64,000 nucleotides of DNA from Vibrio tubiashii ATCC 19109 (GTDB lineage: Bacteria; Pseudomonadota; Gammaproteobacteria; Enterobacterales; Vibrionaceae), in contig NZ_CP009355.1 of NCBI RefSeq assembly GCF_000772105.1, positions 1,240,001 through 1,304,000 on the forward strand, written 5' to 3'. The stretch's first letter is position 1. Each line of letters begins with the position of its first letter. The position numbers and the translations under genes were made by a program. Shown in pieces: positions 17,701-25,177 of the stretch. The notes beneath the pieces are model-generated. The model searched no databases and was not told the DNA's origin. It worked only from the letters and a program-made list of their open reading frames with translations.

Positions 17701-18864
17701 ATGCCTTCCCAGTACCGAATTAAGAAGATAGTCGAGATCGGCGATACCCTTCACCGCAGTGGCTGTGCGCCATACAAACTTGAGAAATACACTCAGTTTT
17801 ATGCTCGTAAACATGGGGTGGATGTTATGATCCAGGCAACCCCGACGACCGTTAACTATCAGTTTCCTGATGACAATAATGCGGTAGTGATGAAGCGCCA
17901 CCAGCCTGCATCAATTAACTTAAGTTTGCTTGCCAATACCATCATCAGAATCAACCAGCCAAGCAGCGAGCCCGTGCCAGAGCCTGTGGGTTACCCTAAG
18001 TGGGTCATTGCGCTGGCTAATATGGGCATCCCGCCTGCGTACCTAATGCTCGTTGGCAGCACGCTAGATGCGGTTTTGTTCTCTGTCTTGTTAGGTTTTC
18101 TAGTATGGGGCGCTCAACAGATTTGCAAAGCTCGCCGTTCGATTGCCGTTGAGTTTATTGCTGCGCTTATCACTGGGATGCTAGTTGCTTGGTTCGCAAG
18201 CACAGGTGCTGCCGTCCCCGTTTGGGCTTTGTGTATCGCTGCCATTGTTCTCTTCGTCCCCGGACTTTCCATCGCAAACTCGCTAGAGTGTCTCGCGTTT
18301 AATGATCTCGTTTCAGGCACAAGTCTGTTGGGGCAAAGTGCGCTGACGCTTATCAAGCTGTTTGTCGGTATTGTTATGGGGCTGAATATTGGTGAAGCCG
18401 TTTGGGGGCAAGCGGCATCCATTGATTACACTAATGAAGTACCGACTTGGCTGCATATTTCCGGTTTGTTCCTAATCTCAATCTCACTTGGCATCATCTT
18501 CAATGCACGCCCTACCGATATATTGCTTGGTTTGCCTGTTGCAGCTCTGGGCATGTGGGGGCCATTTTATCTAGGCTTTGAGAGTGGTTGGGTTGTTGGC
18601 ACTTGGGTTACGACAGTTCTGATTACTTTGTATGGTACTTGGGTGGCTAAAAAAATGGACCTCACCGGCTCGATATACATCGTACAAGGGATCATCATTC
18701 TAGTTCCGGGGAGCCGAGTTCTGGTCAGCGCGAGTCAATCGGTGTTTGAGCAATCGGTCTTGCCCATTCCGAGTATTGGCCTTTCCGCACTGTTTATGTT
18801 CTCAGCCATCGTCGCAGGCCAAATCACCGCATACTCTATCTATTCACCTAAGATAGAAAGGTAG
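17701..18864 (+). CDS. Threonine/serine exporter family protein (ThrE-like)
   Basis: 387 aa from the chosen ATG. The N-terminal soluble half (about 1-110) has the DUF1212 motif GDTLHRSGCAPYKLEKYTQFYARKHG. About ten membrane helices follow, ending in the second ThrE domain (GSIYIVQGIIILVPGSRVLVSASQSVFEQS), so the YjjP and YjjB halves are fused as in Corynebacterium ThrE. Such proteins export threonine/serine or small dicarboxylates. No strong ribosome site is seen at 17701; a TTG at 17635 would add 22 residues. The terminator after it is shared with the convergent arfA. Confidence 0.87.
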   Translation: MPSQYRIKKIVEIGDTLHRSGCAPYKLEKYTQFYARKHGVDVMIQATPTTVNYQFPDDNNAVVMKRHQPASINLSLLANTIIRINQPSSEPVPEPVGYPKWVIALANMGIPPAYLMLVGSTLDAVLFSVLLGFLVWGAQQICKARRSIAVEFIAALITGMLVAWFASTGAAVPVWALCIAAIVLFVPGLSIANSLECLAFNDLVSGTSLLGQSALTLIKLFVGIVMGLNIGEAVWGQAASIDYTNEVPTWLHISGLFLISISLGIIFNARPTDILLGLPVAALGMWGPFYLGFESGWVVGTWVTTVLITLYGTWVAKKMDLTGSIYIVQGIIILVPGSRVLVSASQSVFEQSVLPIPSIGLSALFMFSAIVAGQITAYSIYSPKIER

Positions 18865-18880
18865 CTCGTCGCCAGGTAAT

Positions 18881-18929
18881 AAAAAGCCCTATTCAAACTT
18901 CGCTTGTTAAGCGGCTTTTGAATAGGGCT
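18881..18929 (-). terminator. Terminator hairpin embedded in the 3' end of arfA
   Basis: A 13-base-pair perfect stem (18885-18897 with 18917-18929). Inside it is a second CGCTT/AAGCG stem across a three-base loop, and A/T runs lie outside. Read on the minus strand it ends in TTTTA. The distal arm is coding sequence of arfA and the TAA at 18907-18909 is in the loop, so a cut in the stem removes the stop codon. It also serves the convergent exporter gene. Confidence 0.9.
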
Positions 18930-19119
18930 CTTTACCCCTGTGTTTCATGTTGCGCTGATAACTCCCTTTGCCTTTTTTCGCTTTCTCTACCTTGGCTCTG
19001 TAGAGCTTACTGGTTACCATCGCTTTAAGGGCGTTGTCTTGCACTTGCCCTCTACCCATCTCGACATCATGGATGAGGACAACCTCTCCAATGTCACCTT
19101 TTGCTTTGTTCTTAGCCAT
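18907..19119 (-). CDS. arfA: Alternative ribosome-rescue factor A
   Basis: 70 aa. The family core is clear: GRGQVQDNALKAMVTSKLYRAKVEKAKKGKGSYQRNMKHRGKEP, corresponding to the GQIKDNA...KKGKGSY block of E. coli ArfA. ArfA enters the A site of stalled non-stop ribosomes and recruits RF2, backing up tmRNA. The N-terminus carries about 20 extra residues. GGAGG sits five bases before the ATG. The last codons lie in the arm and loop of a long hairpin, the arrangement by which arfA mRNA is made without a stop codon and the protein escapes only when trans-translation fails. Confidence 0.92.
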   Translation of the reverse strand: MAKNKAKGDIGEVVLIHDVEMGRGQVQDNALKAMVTSKLYRAKVEKAKKGKGSYQRNMKHRGKEPYSKAA

Positions 19120-19472
19120 ACGGCCTCCACAATAAATGATTAAATATTAGCCAGAGAATAGTAAAACGATACAATCTACTAGCCAAACGAATGTTACACT
19201 ATTTATACGCTAATCAGTAATATTTTCGAAACTATACCTAGCGCAAATTTCTAGTGAAAACACGATATTAAACTGTACAAAGCTCCTTATTTTTATTGAC
19301 TTAGTTGCACTTCGCTTTAGACTGGATCGCAGCTAGAAAACGGTTCTTGTTTAATTTCGCCGTTTCGTTGGATTACTTGAATATCTACCGCAACGTCGTA
19401 CGCAATAGCAATCTCCTTTTCCACGCTATCGGTGCCGTATGGCTTTTACAAGGTTTATCAAGGATATACATT
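19120..19472. other. arfA-cspA divergent region and probable long cspA leader
   Basis: 353 non-coding bases. The arfA ribosome site is at its left edge. A TTGACT at 19296-19301 followed by TTTAGA about 14 bases on may be the cspA promoter, which would give a leader of roughly 150 nt, the usual length for cold-inducible csp mRNAs that fold differently in the cold. An open frame runs through the leader into cspA, but it is not a csp extension. Confidence 0.45.
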
Positions 19473-19682
19473 ATGTCTAACACTGTTACTGGTACAGTTA
19501 AATGGTTCAACGAAACTAAAGGCTTTGGTTTCATCCAGCAAGAAAACGGCCCAGACGTTTTCGCACACTTCTCAGCAATCACTGGCGACGGTTTCCGTAC
19601 TCTAGTTGAAGGCCAAAAAGTTGAGTTCGTAGTATCTCAAGGTCAAAAAGGCCCACAAGCTGAGCAAATTAAAGTACTTTAA
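19473..19682 (+). CDS. cspA: Cold-shock protein, CspA family
   Basis: 69 aa, standard Csp length. [17 protein letters not shown] carries RNP1 and DVFAHFSAI carries RNP2; the end is [10 protein letters not shown]. An RNA/ssDNA chaperone active in cold or stationary phase. The ATG at 19473 is decided by AAGGAT upstream and by the family start [13 protein letters not shown]. An upstream extension of the frame is the untranslated leader. Terminator at 19705. Which csp paralogue it is cannot be told from the window. Confidence 0.93.
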   Translation: MSNTVTGTVKWFNETKGFGFIQQENGPDVFAHFSAITGDGFRTLVEGQKVEFVVSQGQKGPQAEQIKVL

Positions 19683-19704
19683 TTGTCTAGTACTAAAGAT
19701 TTAC

Positions 19705-19734
19705 AATAGCCAGCATTACGCTGGCTATTTTTTT
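19705..19734 (+). terminator. Terminator after cspA
   Basis: A 10-base-pair stem AATAGCCAGC with its complement, loop ATTAC, followed by T residues. Confidence 0.93.
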
Positions 19735-19751
19735 GACTATAAGTAAGGCTC

Positions 19752-20291
19752 ATGGCTCTTAAACCCACTATTTACAAATTCCGAATTTCTCTTTCCGACA
19801 CCAATCGCGACTTGTATGACTCTACACAGCTTACTGTCGCACAGCATCCATCAGAAACAGTGCCACGAATGATGGCGCGCATTTTGGCCTTCTGTGTCAA
19901 ATGGCAGCCGGAACTGACTCTAACAAAAGGCTTATCAACCACTGAAGAGCCGGACCTTTGGGTCAAGTCTCTCGACGACCAAATTCAACTTTGGGTGGAT
20001 ATCGGAGAGCCATCCCTTGATCGCATTAAGAAGTCTTGCCGGTTGGCTAAGAAAGTGGATGTCTTTTCTTTTAACAGTAAGTCCGATGTTTGGTGGGAAC
20101 AGACCAAAAATAAAGTTCACCAGTATGATGCGAGCATCTACCGCTTTGATTGGAACGGTATCGAAGCGCTGTCAGAAGTTGTCGAACGCAGTATGGATCT
20201 ATCAGTGATGATCACCGGAGATAGCCTGTTTGTTGACTCAGATAAAGGATCATTTGAGATTTCTCTAGAGAGCTTACAGTCGAATGACTGA
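19752..20291 (+). CDS. yaeQ: YaeQ family protein
   Basis: 179 aa, the usual YaeQ length. Family signatures: MALKPTIYKFRISLSDTNRDLYD at the start, FCVKWQPELTLTKGLSTTEEPDLW, and WVDIGEPSLDRIKKSCRLAKKVDVFSF. YaeQ has a PD-(D/E)XK nuclease-like fold, and the EPDLW and WVDIGEPS segments are where that motif lies. Its cellular role is unclear; an early suggestion was compensation for loss of RfaH. AAGG precedes the ATG. It overlaps the next gene by eight bases, so the two are cotranscribed. Confidence 0.93.
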   Translation: MALKPTIYKFRISLSDTNRDLYDSTQLTVAQHPSETVPRMMARILAFCVKWQPELTLTKGLSTTEEPDLWVKSLDDQIQLWVDIGEPSLDRIKKSCRLAKKVDVFSFNSKSDVWWEQTKNKVHQYDASIYRFDWNGIEALSEVVERSMDLSVMITGDSLFVDSDKGSFEISLESLQSND

Positions 20292-20823
20292 TTTGGAGCA
20301 GCAACTCAAAGCGATAGGCGCTGACGCTCTGCCGTCATTGGTTGCTCTAACTAGAGCTTGGGAGCTGTTTTGTCAGACTCACTCACCTTTGTTTGAAAAA
20401 GCGCGACAAAACAAACCGGAAAGCCCAGTTTCCAATCACTTACTTGGCATTCTGACGAAGGCTCATGTCGAAGCGAGCAGTTACGTGCAATCTAACGCTG
20501 CGTCTATGCAGGCAATGCATCAAGCATTCCATGACAATTTAGGTCAAGAGCACGCGGGAAAGTTTGAAGAGCAAGGAATGGATCAACTGATCCTTTGCAC
20601 TCATCTATGGCTGTATGTCCAGGGTTATTTAAGACTCGATTTTAGTCTCGCTAATGATCATGCACAAAACAGTGCTGAGCTAATATCTTCGGTTAATAAA
20701 CTAGATGTTCAGTCGCTGAGAACAGAGTTTCTGTCGAGCTACTATCACGGCTCAGAGCGCTCCCCTATTCAAGCTTCGGGATCATTTAACCCTATCACTT
20801 GGCTTAAGAAGTTATTCAGCTAG
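20284..20823 (+). CDS. Hypothetical protein coupled to yaeQ, 179 aa
   Basis: Mostly helical soluble protein with no signal peptide, ending in an amphipathic FNPITWLKKLFS that might touch a membrane. Its start lies inside the end of yaeQ (eight-base overlap), implying translational coupling. The central segment FHDNLGQEHAGKFEEQGMDQLILCTHLWLYVQGYLRLDF has no motif I can name. A terminator follows. Function unknown; the overlap suggests a link to YaeQ. Confidence 0.75.
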   Translation: MTDLEQQLKAIGADALPSLVALTRAWELFCQTHSPLFEKARQNKPESPVSNHLLGILTKAHVEASSYVQSNAASMQAMHQAFHDNLGQEHAGKFEEQGMDQLILCTHLWLYVQGYLRLDFSLANDHAQNSAELISSVNKLDVQSLRTEFLSSYYHGSERSPIQASGSFNPITWLKKLFS

Positions 20824-20862
20824 TCTAACGGTGACAGCAGCGCGTAGTGATGAACCAAAATC

Positions 20863-20889
20863 AAAAGGCCCTTGAAATGAGGGCCTTTT
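20863..20889 (+). terminator. Bidirectional terminator between the yaeQ unit and hmp
   Basis: AAAAGGCCC and its complement around a nine-base loop; it suits both converging transcripts. Confidence 0.88.
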
Positions 20890-20903
20890 TACTATTGCTC
20901 AGA

Positions 20904-22079
20904 TTATAGGTAAGTATGAGGGCCAAACACTTCGTAGTGAATTCGGTCGCGGTCAACGCCTAACGCTTCTAGTTGACGTACCACTGATTCCATAAAGCCT
21001 ACTGGGCCACATAGATAGAAATCTGCGCTGCCAAGAGGGAGCTCCTTCGCAACTAGGTTCAAATCTAGCTCACCAGAAAAGTCGGCACTTGCTTCATTTA
21101 AGTACCAAGTGAAACGCTTCCAATTGTTCTGCTGTACAAGCTGCGCAGTTTCATCTTTAAATGTGTGTTGCTTTTGGTCGTTACATGCGTACAGAACACT
21201 CACATCTTTCTTACCTTGCGAAGCGAGGGTTTGCATCATCGATTGAATCGGAGTTGCACCCACCCCCGCCGAAATAAGTACCACTGGTTGCTGCTTTTCT
21301 TGGTAATAGAAATCACCCGCTGGGGCATAAAGACTCACTTTATCGCCTTCATTGACTTCGTCATGGAGGAAGTTAGACACCAAGCCTTTATGTTCACCAA
21401 CTTCGCGTTTCACCGAGATTCGGTAATCGTTGCCATTCGGCTTTTGAGACAGAGAGTACTGACGAATTTCGTTATAATCACCTTGGCTAGGCTTTAGCTC
21501 AATACCTATGTACTGACCTGGTTGGTAATCCAGTACCTCACCACCATCTTCTGGCTCTAGCACAAAGCTAGTCACTAGCTCTGATTCTGCCTTTTTCGAC
21601 TTAACGACAAAGCCACGTGCGTTTTGCCACCCACCCACGGCTTGCTTACGTTGTAGATATAGTTCACCCTCGCGATCGATGAATACCTGCGCAAGGAAAA
21701 GGTACGCAGCGGTCCACGCCTCTTCCACTTCTGGAGTGAATGCTTCTGTCGCTAGTTCACGCAACGTTTCAATAAGGTGGTGACCGACAATTTGGTAGTG
21801 CTCCGCTTGGATGTTAAAACTAGTATGTTTGTGAGCAATACGTTCAACCGCAGAAGTCAGCGCCTCTAGGTTCTCAATGTTTTTTGCATAAGCCGCAACC
21901 GCTTCGAAAAGAGCCACACTTTGACGCCCTGTTTTTTGGTGGGTCATGTTAAAGATATCTTTTAGCTCTGGGCTGTGGCTAAACATTCTTTGGTAGAAAT
22001 GCTGAGTCAACGCAGGGCCTGCAGACTCTAGAAGTGGAATAGTGCTCTTTACGACTTCGATATGTTGGTTGTTAAGCAT
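20904..22079 (-). CDS. hmp: Flavohemoprotein, nitric oxide dioxygenase
   Basis: 391 aa. Globin domain (1-140) with distal Tyr29 and Gln53 and proximal His85 at the same positions as E. coli Hmp. FAD domain with RQYSLS near residue 205, then an NAD domain with GVGATPIQSMM and CGPVGFM. It converts NO and O2 to nitrate using NADH. AGGAG precedes the ATG. It is divergent from norR, and two GT-N7-AC boxes and a sigma-54 promoter lie between, so NO induces it through NorR, as in other vibrios. Cytoplasmic. Confidence 0.96.
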   Translation of the reverse strand: MLNNQHIEVVKSTIPLLESAGPALTQHFYQRMFSHSPELKDIFNMTHQKTGRQSVALFEAVAAYAKNIENLEALTSAVERIAHKHTSFNIQAEHYQIVGHHLIETLRELATEAFTPEVEEAWTAAYLFLAQVFIDREGELYLQRKQAVGGWQNARGFVVKSKKAESELVTSFVLEPEDGGEVLDYQPGQYIGIELKPSQGDYNEIRQYSLSQKPNGNDYRISVKREVGEHKGLVSNFLHDEVNEGDKVSLYAPAGDFYYQEKQQPVVLISAGVGATPIQSMMQTLASQGKKDVSVLYACNDQKQHTFKDETAQLVQQNNWKRFTWYLNEASADFSGELDLNLVAKELPLGSADFYLCGPVGFMESVVRQLEALGVDRDRIHYEVFGPHTYL

Positions 22080-22138
22080 TAGGACTTACTCCTCAGTAGT
22101 TATAGTTTGTTATATTTAAGTTTTTTATACCCTTTAAC

Positions 22139-22155
22139 AGCACGAAGTGTGCCAA
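22139..22155 (-). promoter_or_regulatory. Sigma-54 promoter of hmp
   Basis: Minus strand reads TTGGCACACTTCGTGCT. GG and GC are 12 bases apart, as in the -24/-12 consensus TGGCAC-N5-TTGC. The start codon is 60 bases downstream. This fits activation by the sigma-54-dependent NorR. Confidence 0.82.
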
Positions 22156-22208
22156 CTTCAGAATCCCTTTAAACTGCTAGTTTTATTGCTATTTTTTGCT
22201 TAGAAAAA

Positions 22209-22243
22209 GTCATTACGACACTTTTTAAATAGGTCAAATTGAC
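22209..22243. promoter_or_regulatory. Two NorR enhancer boxes
   Basis: GTCATTACGAC at 22209-22219 and GTCAAATTGAC at 22233-22243 both fit the NorR GT-N7-AC consensus, and the second is a perfect palindrome. Centres are 24 bases apart, about 60-90 bases upstream of the hmp sigma-54 promoter, a normal enhancer distance. E. coli norVW has three such boxes; I see two. Confidence 0.82.
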
Positions 22244-22334
22244 ATTAATAGGTTGCAATACCGCATTCAGTGTGATTAATTTAGCAACATCCGATTCAAA
22301 CTAGGTTTCTCCTGCCCCCGCTGTTGGTAATTTT

Positions 22335-23921
22335 ATGCAAGATATCTCTGTTTCAACCCTCATTGATATGACGATCGGTCTCGCTCGCGGAGACAACGAT
22401 CAAGATAGATTCAACAACCTACTTGATGCCATTCGTAAATCGATTCAGTGTGACAGTGTCGCGCTTTTGTCACGTCAAGGAGACACATTAGTCCCTCTGG
22501 CTCTGCAGGGTTTAACCCGTGACACATTAGGTCGTCGTTTTAAGATAGACGAACATCCACGATTTGCCCGAATCTGTGAGTCGAAAACCGCGGTAAGATT
22601 TGACGCCGATAGCGATCTTCCTGATCCGTTTGATAATTTGCTCCTCGATTACGAAGGCGATTTACCGATGCACTCGTGTATGGGCTTACCTTTACTCTAT
22701 GCCGACAAACTGCTTGGCGTCTTAACTCTTGATAGCTTAACGCCAGGCGTGTTTGAGCAGTTTCCAACTCGCAGCTTAGATGCACTCTCGGCTATTGCGG
22801 CTTCTACACTAAAAGTCGCGCTCACGGTAAGCCAACTAGAACAACAGGCAAAACAAACCCAACAACGCTTTGAAGAGCTTAATGAGGACGCTTGGGATCG
22901 TGATGGTGGGGATATCATTGGTGACAGCGTCGCGATGCAAGCTTTGAAGGCCGACATTGAGGTCGTCGCTCCATCCAGTTTCAACATTTTGATTCATGGT
23001 GAAACTGGTGTAGGTAAAGAGCTTGTCGCCCGAAGCCTGCATCATCTATCACCACGTAAAAAACAGCCCTTAGTGTATGTAAACTGTGCCGCTATTCCCG
23101 AAAACTTGGTCGAGAGTGAACTGTTCGGGCACGTTAAAGGAGCCTTCACTGGCGCAGATAAATCTCGTTTAGGCAAGTTTGCGTTAGCCGATGGCGGAAC
23201 GCTTTTCTTAGACGAAATAGGAGAACTCCCCCTTGCAGCACAAAGCAAGATTCTGCGTGCACTGCAAAACAATGAGATCCAACCAGTCGGGCAAGACAAG
23301 GTAGAAACGATCGACGTCCGCGTTTTAGCCGCCACTAACCGAGATCTCAAAGAAGAAGTCTCTGAAGGGCATTTCCGCTCAGACCTCTACCACCGCTTAA
23401 GCGTCTACCCGATCACCGTTCCAGCACTTCGTGAAAGAAACGGCGACATTGTTTTGCTCGCTGGCTATTTTCTGGAGCAAGCAAGACGTAAGCTCGGTAT
23501 TGTCCAGATCAAGCTAGGTAAAGACGCTCAGCTTCTTCTTTCTCGCTACAACTGGCCGGGTAATGTTCGTGAACTTGAACACGTCATCAATCGTGCAGCG
23601 CTCAAAGCACGAGCTCGCGGCAAAAACGGTAAACTGATTACGGTATCAATCGAAGATATCGGTGAACTACAGTCTATTGTTTCGGGCAACGATACAGCGC
23701 TTGACTCCCCAAATACTAGCATAGAGTTAGACATCTCATTAGGACTGCGCGAAGCCACCGAAGAGTATCAACGTAAAATGATCGTTTCAGCCTTAACCGA
23801 GGCTGAGTTTAATTGGGCCAAAGCGGCACGAGCATTAAAGACAGATCGCGCCAATCTGACGCGCTTGGCTAAGCGCCTTGGTATCGAAGTCACCAAGAAA
23901 CATCAGGTAAAAGTTAGCTGA
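22335..23921 (+). CDS. norR: Nitric oxide-responsive sigma-54 activator NorR
   Basis: 528 aa. The GAF domain (about 15-165) holds the non-haem iron site: Arg76 in HPRFARI, and His113 and Cys115 in MHSCMG. AAA+ domain with Walker A GETGVGKE at 222-229, the GAFTGADK sigma-54 contact loop, and Walker B FLDEIGE. C-terminal Fis-type HTH (NWAKAARALKTDRANLTRLAKRL). NO binding to the iron relieves GAF repression of the ATPase. No obvious ribosome site precedes the ATG. Divergent from its target hmp. Confidence 0.95.
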   Translation: MQDISVSTLIDMTIGLARGDNDQDRFNNLLDAIRKSIQCDSVALLSRQGDTLVPLALQGLTRDTLGRRFKIDEHPRFARICESKTAVRFDADSDLPDPFDNLLLDYEGDLPMHSCMGLPLLYADKLLGVLTLDSLTPGVFEQFPTRSLDALSAIAASTLKVALTVSQLEQQAKQTQQRFEELNEDAWDRDGGDIIGDSVAMQALKADIEVVAPSSFNILIHGETGVGKELVARSLHHLSPRKKQPLVYVNCAAIPENLVESELFGHVKGAFTGADKSRLGKFALADGGTLFLDEIGELPLAAQSKILRALQNNEIQPVGQDKVETIDVRVLAATNRDLKEEVSEGHFRSDLYHRLSVYPITVPALRERNGDIVLLAGYFLEQARRKLGIVQIKLGKDAQLLLSRYNWPGNVRELEHVINRAALKARARGKNGKLITVSIEDIGELQSIVSGNDTALDSPNTSIELDISLGLREATEEYQRKMIVSALTEAEFNWAKAARALKTDRANLTRLAKRLGIEVTKKHQVKVS

Positions 23922-24009
23922 GCTTTTAGGATTCAAGAATGATCACATCTCGGTTACAATGCGTAACGTAAATGTCATCTGAAGTTAGAATTATATAAAT
24001 AGGATTGTT

Positions 24010-24369
24010 ATGAAGTTTATCCGCTGGTTTTTAGGACGCGTTATCCTACTGCTCAACTTTGTCTTCTCACCAAAGGGCGTTAAGCGCTCAAGCGAAGCGC
24101 AGCAAGAGGTAGATAGCAAAGCACAGTCTCTCGCACTGTATCAGTTCGAAGCGTGTCCATTCTGTGTAAAAGTGCGCCGCGCAATGAAGCGTCAATCGGT
24201 AAAATTTGACCTTCGTGATGCAAAGAACGATCAGACGCACCGCTCAGAACTTGAAGCAGGTGGTGGAAAAGTAAAAGTCCCTTGTCTAAGAATTGAAAAA
24301 GATGGGGACGTACAATGGATGTATGAGTCTTCGGATATTGTCGCGTACTTGGAGAAAGAGTTCGCATAA
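24010..24369 (+). CDS. Membrane-anchored glutaredoxin-like protein
   Basis: 119 aa. A hydrophobic N-terminal segment (residues 5-20, FLGRVILLLNFVFSP) is followed by a glutaredoxin/GST-N fold with C49-P-F-C52, a cis-proline in KVPCLRIE, and SSDIVAYLEKEF at the end. The dithiol motif suggests disulfide or glutathione-mixed-disulfide reduction at the cytoplasmic membrane face. The HAD gene starts 15 bases downstream, so the two form an operon. Known as a Grx-family protein; its partner is unknown. Confidence 0.87.
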   Translation: MKFIRWFLGRVILLLNFVFSPKGVKRSSEAQQEVDSKAQSLALYQFEACPFCVKVRRAMKRQSVKFDLRDAKNDQTHRSELEAGGGKVKVPCLRIEKDGDVQWMYESSDIVAYLEKEFA

Positions 24370-24384
24370 ACAGAAGGAGTGTCT

Positions 24385-24999
24385 ATGTCACACGTACCAT
24401 TGAATATTCGCGATATCAAAGCCATTGTTTTTGATTTGGATAATACTCTGGTGAGCTCTGACATGGACTTCCGTTGGCTAAGAGAGAAAATCGGCTGCCC
24501 GCTCGATAAAGACTTGCTCTCTTTTGTTGACCAATTGGAATGTGAGCAAACCTCTCAACAAGCCAATGCGCTTATTCTCCAACATGAGTTAGATGACGCC
24601 AATTCATCGCACCCTATGCCCGGATGCCAATCTCTGATTGAGTTTATCCATTCTAATCAACTCTTAACTGCGATTATTACTCGAAATTGCGCCCAAGCCG
24701 CAGAACAAAAAGTCTCTCACAACGAACTCAATATCCCACGTATCATCACCCGAGAGCATTTCCCACCCAAACCTGCTCCCGATTCACTGGTATCTCTCGC
24801 CGACGAGTGGAACTTAGAACGCCATCAAATCCTTTATGTCGGTGATTATCTCTACGACTTGCAAGCTGCCTTTAATGCAGACATGCCCTCTTGTCTATTA
24901 ACTCATGGCAAGCCTACTGACTTCTCGGCTCACGCCTCTTTAATTGTTGAGCACCTGCACGACTTAGAGAAAGTGTTGTCGGTTCCTCTTTCGAGATAA
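24385..24999 (+). CDS. HAD-superfamily hydrolase (subclass IA)
   Basis: 204 aa. Motif I FDLDNTLV near residue 17, motif II AIITRN, the lysine in PPKPAPDSL, and motif IV YVGDYLYDLQAA. The arrangement is that of phosphoglycolate phosphatase-like enzymes, but the small helical cap is divergent and the substrate cannot be named. AAGGAG five bases before 24385 decides this start over the GTG two codons earlier. Second gene of a two-gene unit with the glutaredoxin. Confidence 0.88.
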   Translation: MSHVPLNIRDIKAIVFDLDNTLVSSDMDFRWLREKIGCPLDKDLLSFVDQLECEQTSQQANALILQHELDDANSSHPMPGCQSLIEFIHSNQLLTAIITRNCAQAAEQKVSHNELNIPRIITREHFPPKPAPDSLVSLADEWNLERHQILYVGDYLYDLQAAFNADMPSCLLTHGKPTDFSAHASLIVEHLHDLEKVLSVPLSR

Positions 25000-25126
25000 A
25001 GCTAAACGATATGATCGCACACTCAACTGAGTTTTCCAGTTTTATGAGCGTATCTCCATATTAATTGCTGTTAGGGCTTGAAATATCACCAACGCGTAAC
25101 GATGTAAGGGAAACACGTAGGCTCCT

Positions 25127-25177
25127 ATGCAACCAATTAAAACTATAACTTGGTTGAACAACCGTAGCGAAACATGA
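25127..25177 (+). CDS. Short leader ORF coupled to the MATE gene
   Basis: 16 codons, MQPIKTITWLNNRSET, with GTAGG six bases before the ATG and a TAG three codons upstream. Its TGA overlaps the MATE ATG in an ATGA junction, while the MATE gene itself lacks a ribosome site. Inside it CAACCAA (25130-25136) and TTGGTTG (25150-25156) can form a hairpin. Most likely a translational-coupling leader. Not recognised as a known peptide. Confidence 0.45.
   Translation: MQPIKTITWLNNRSET

Noticed and set aside
19305..19472. N-terminal extension of CspA
   Set aside because: The extra 56 codons are unlike any Csp; the ribosome site and family start both point to 19473. The stretch is better read as an mRNA leader.
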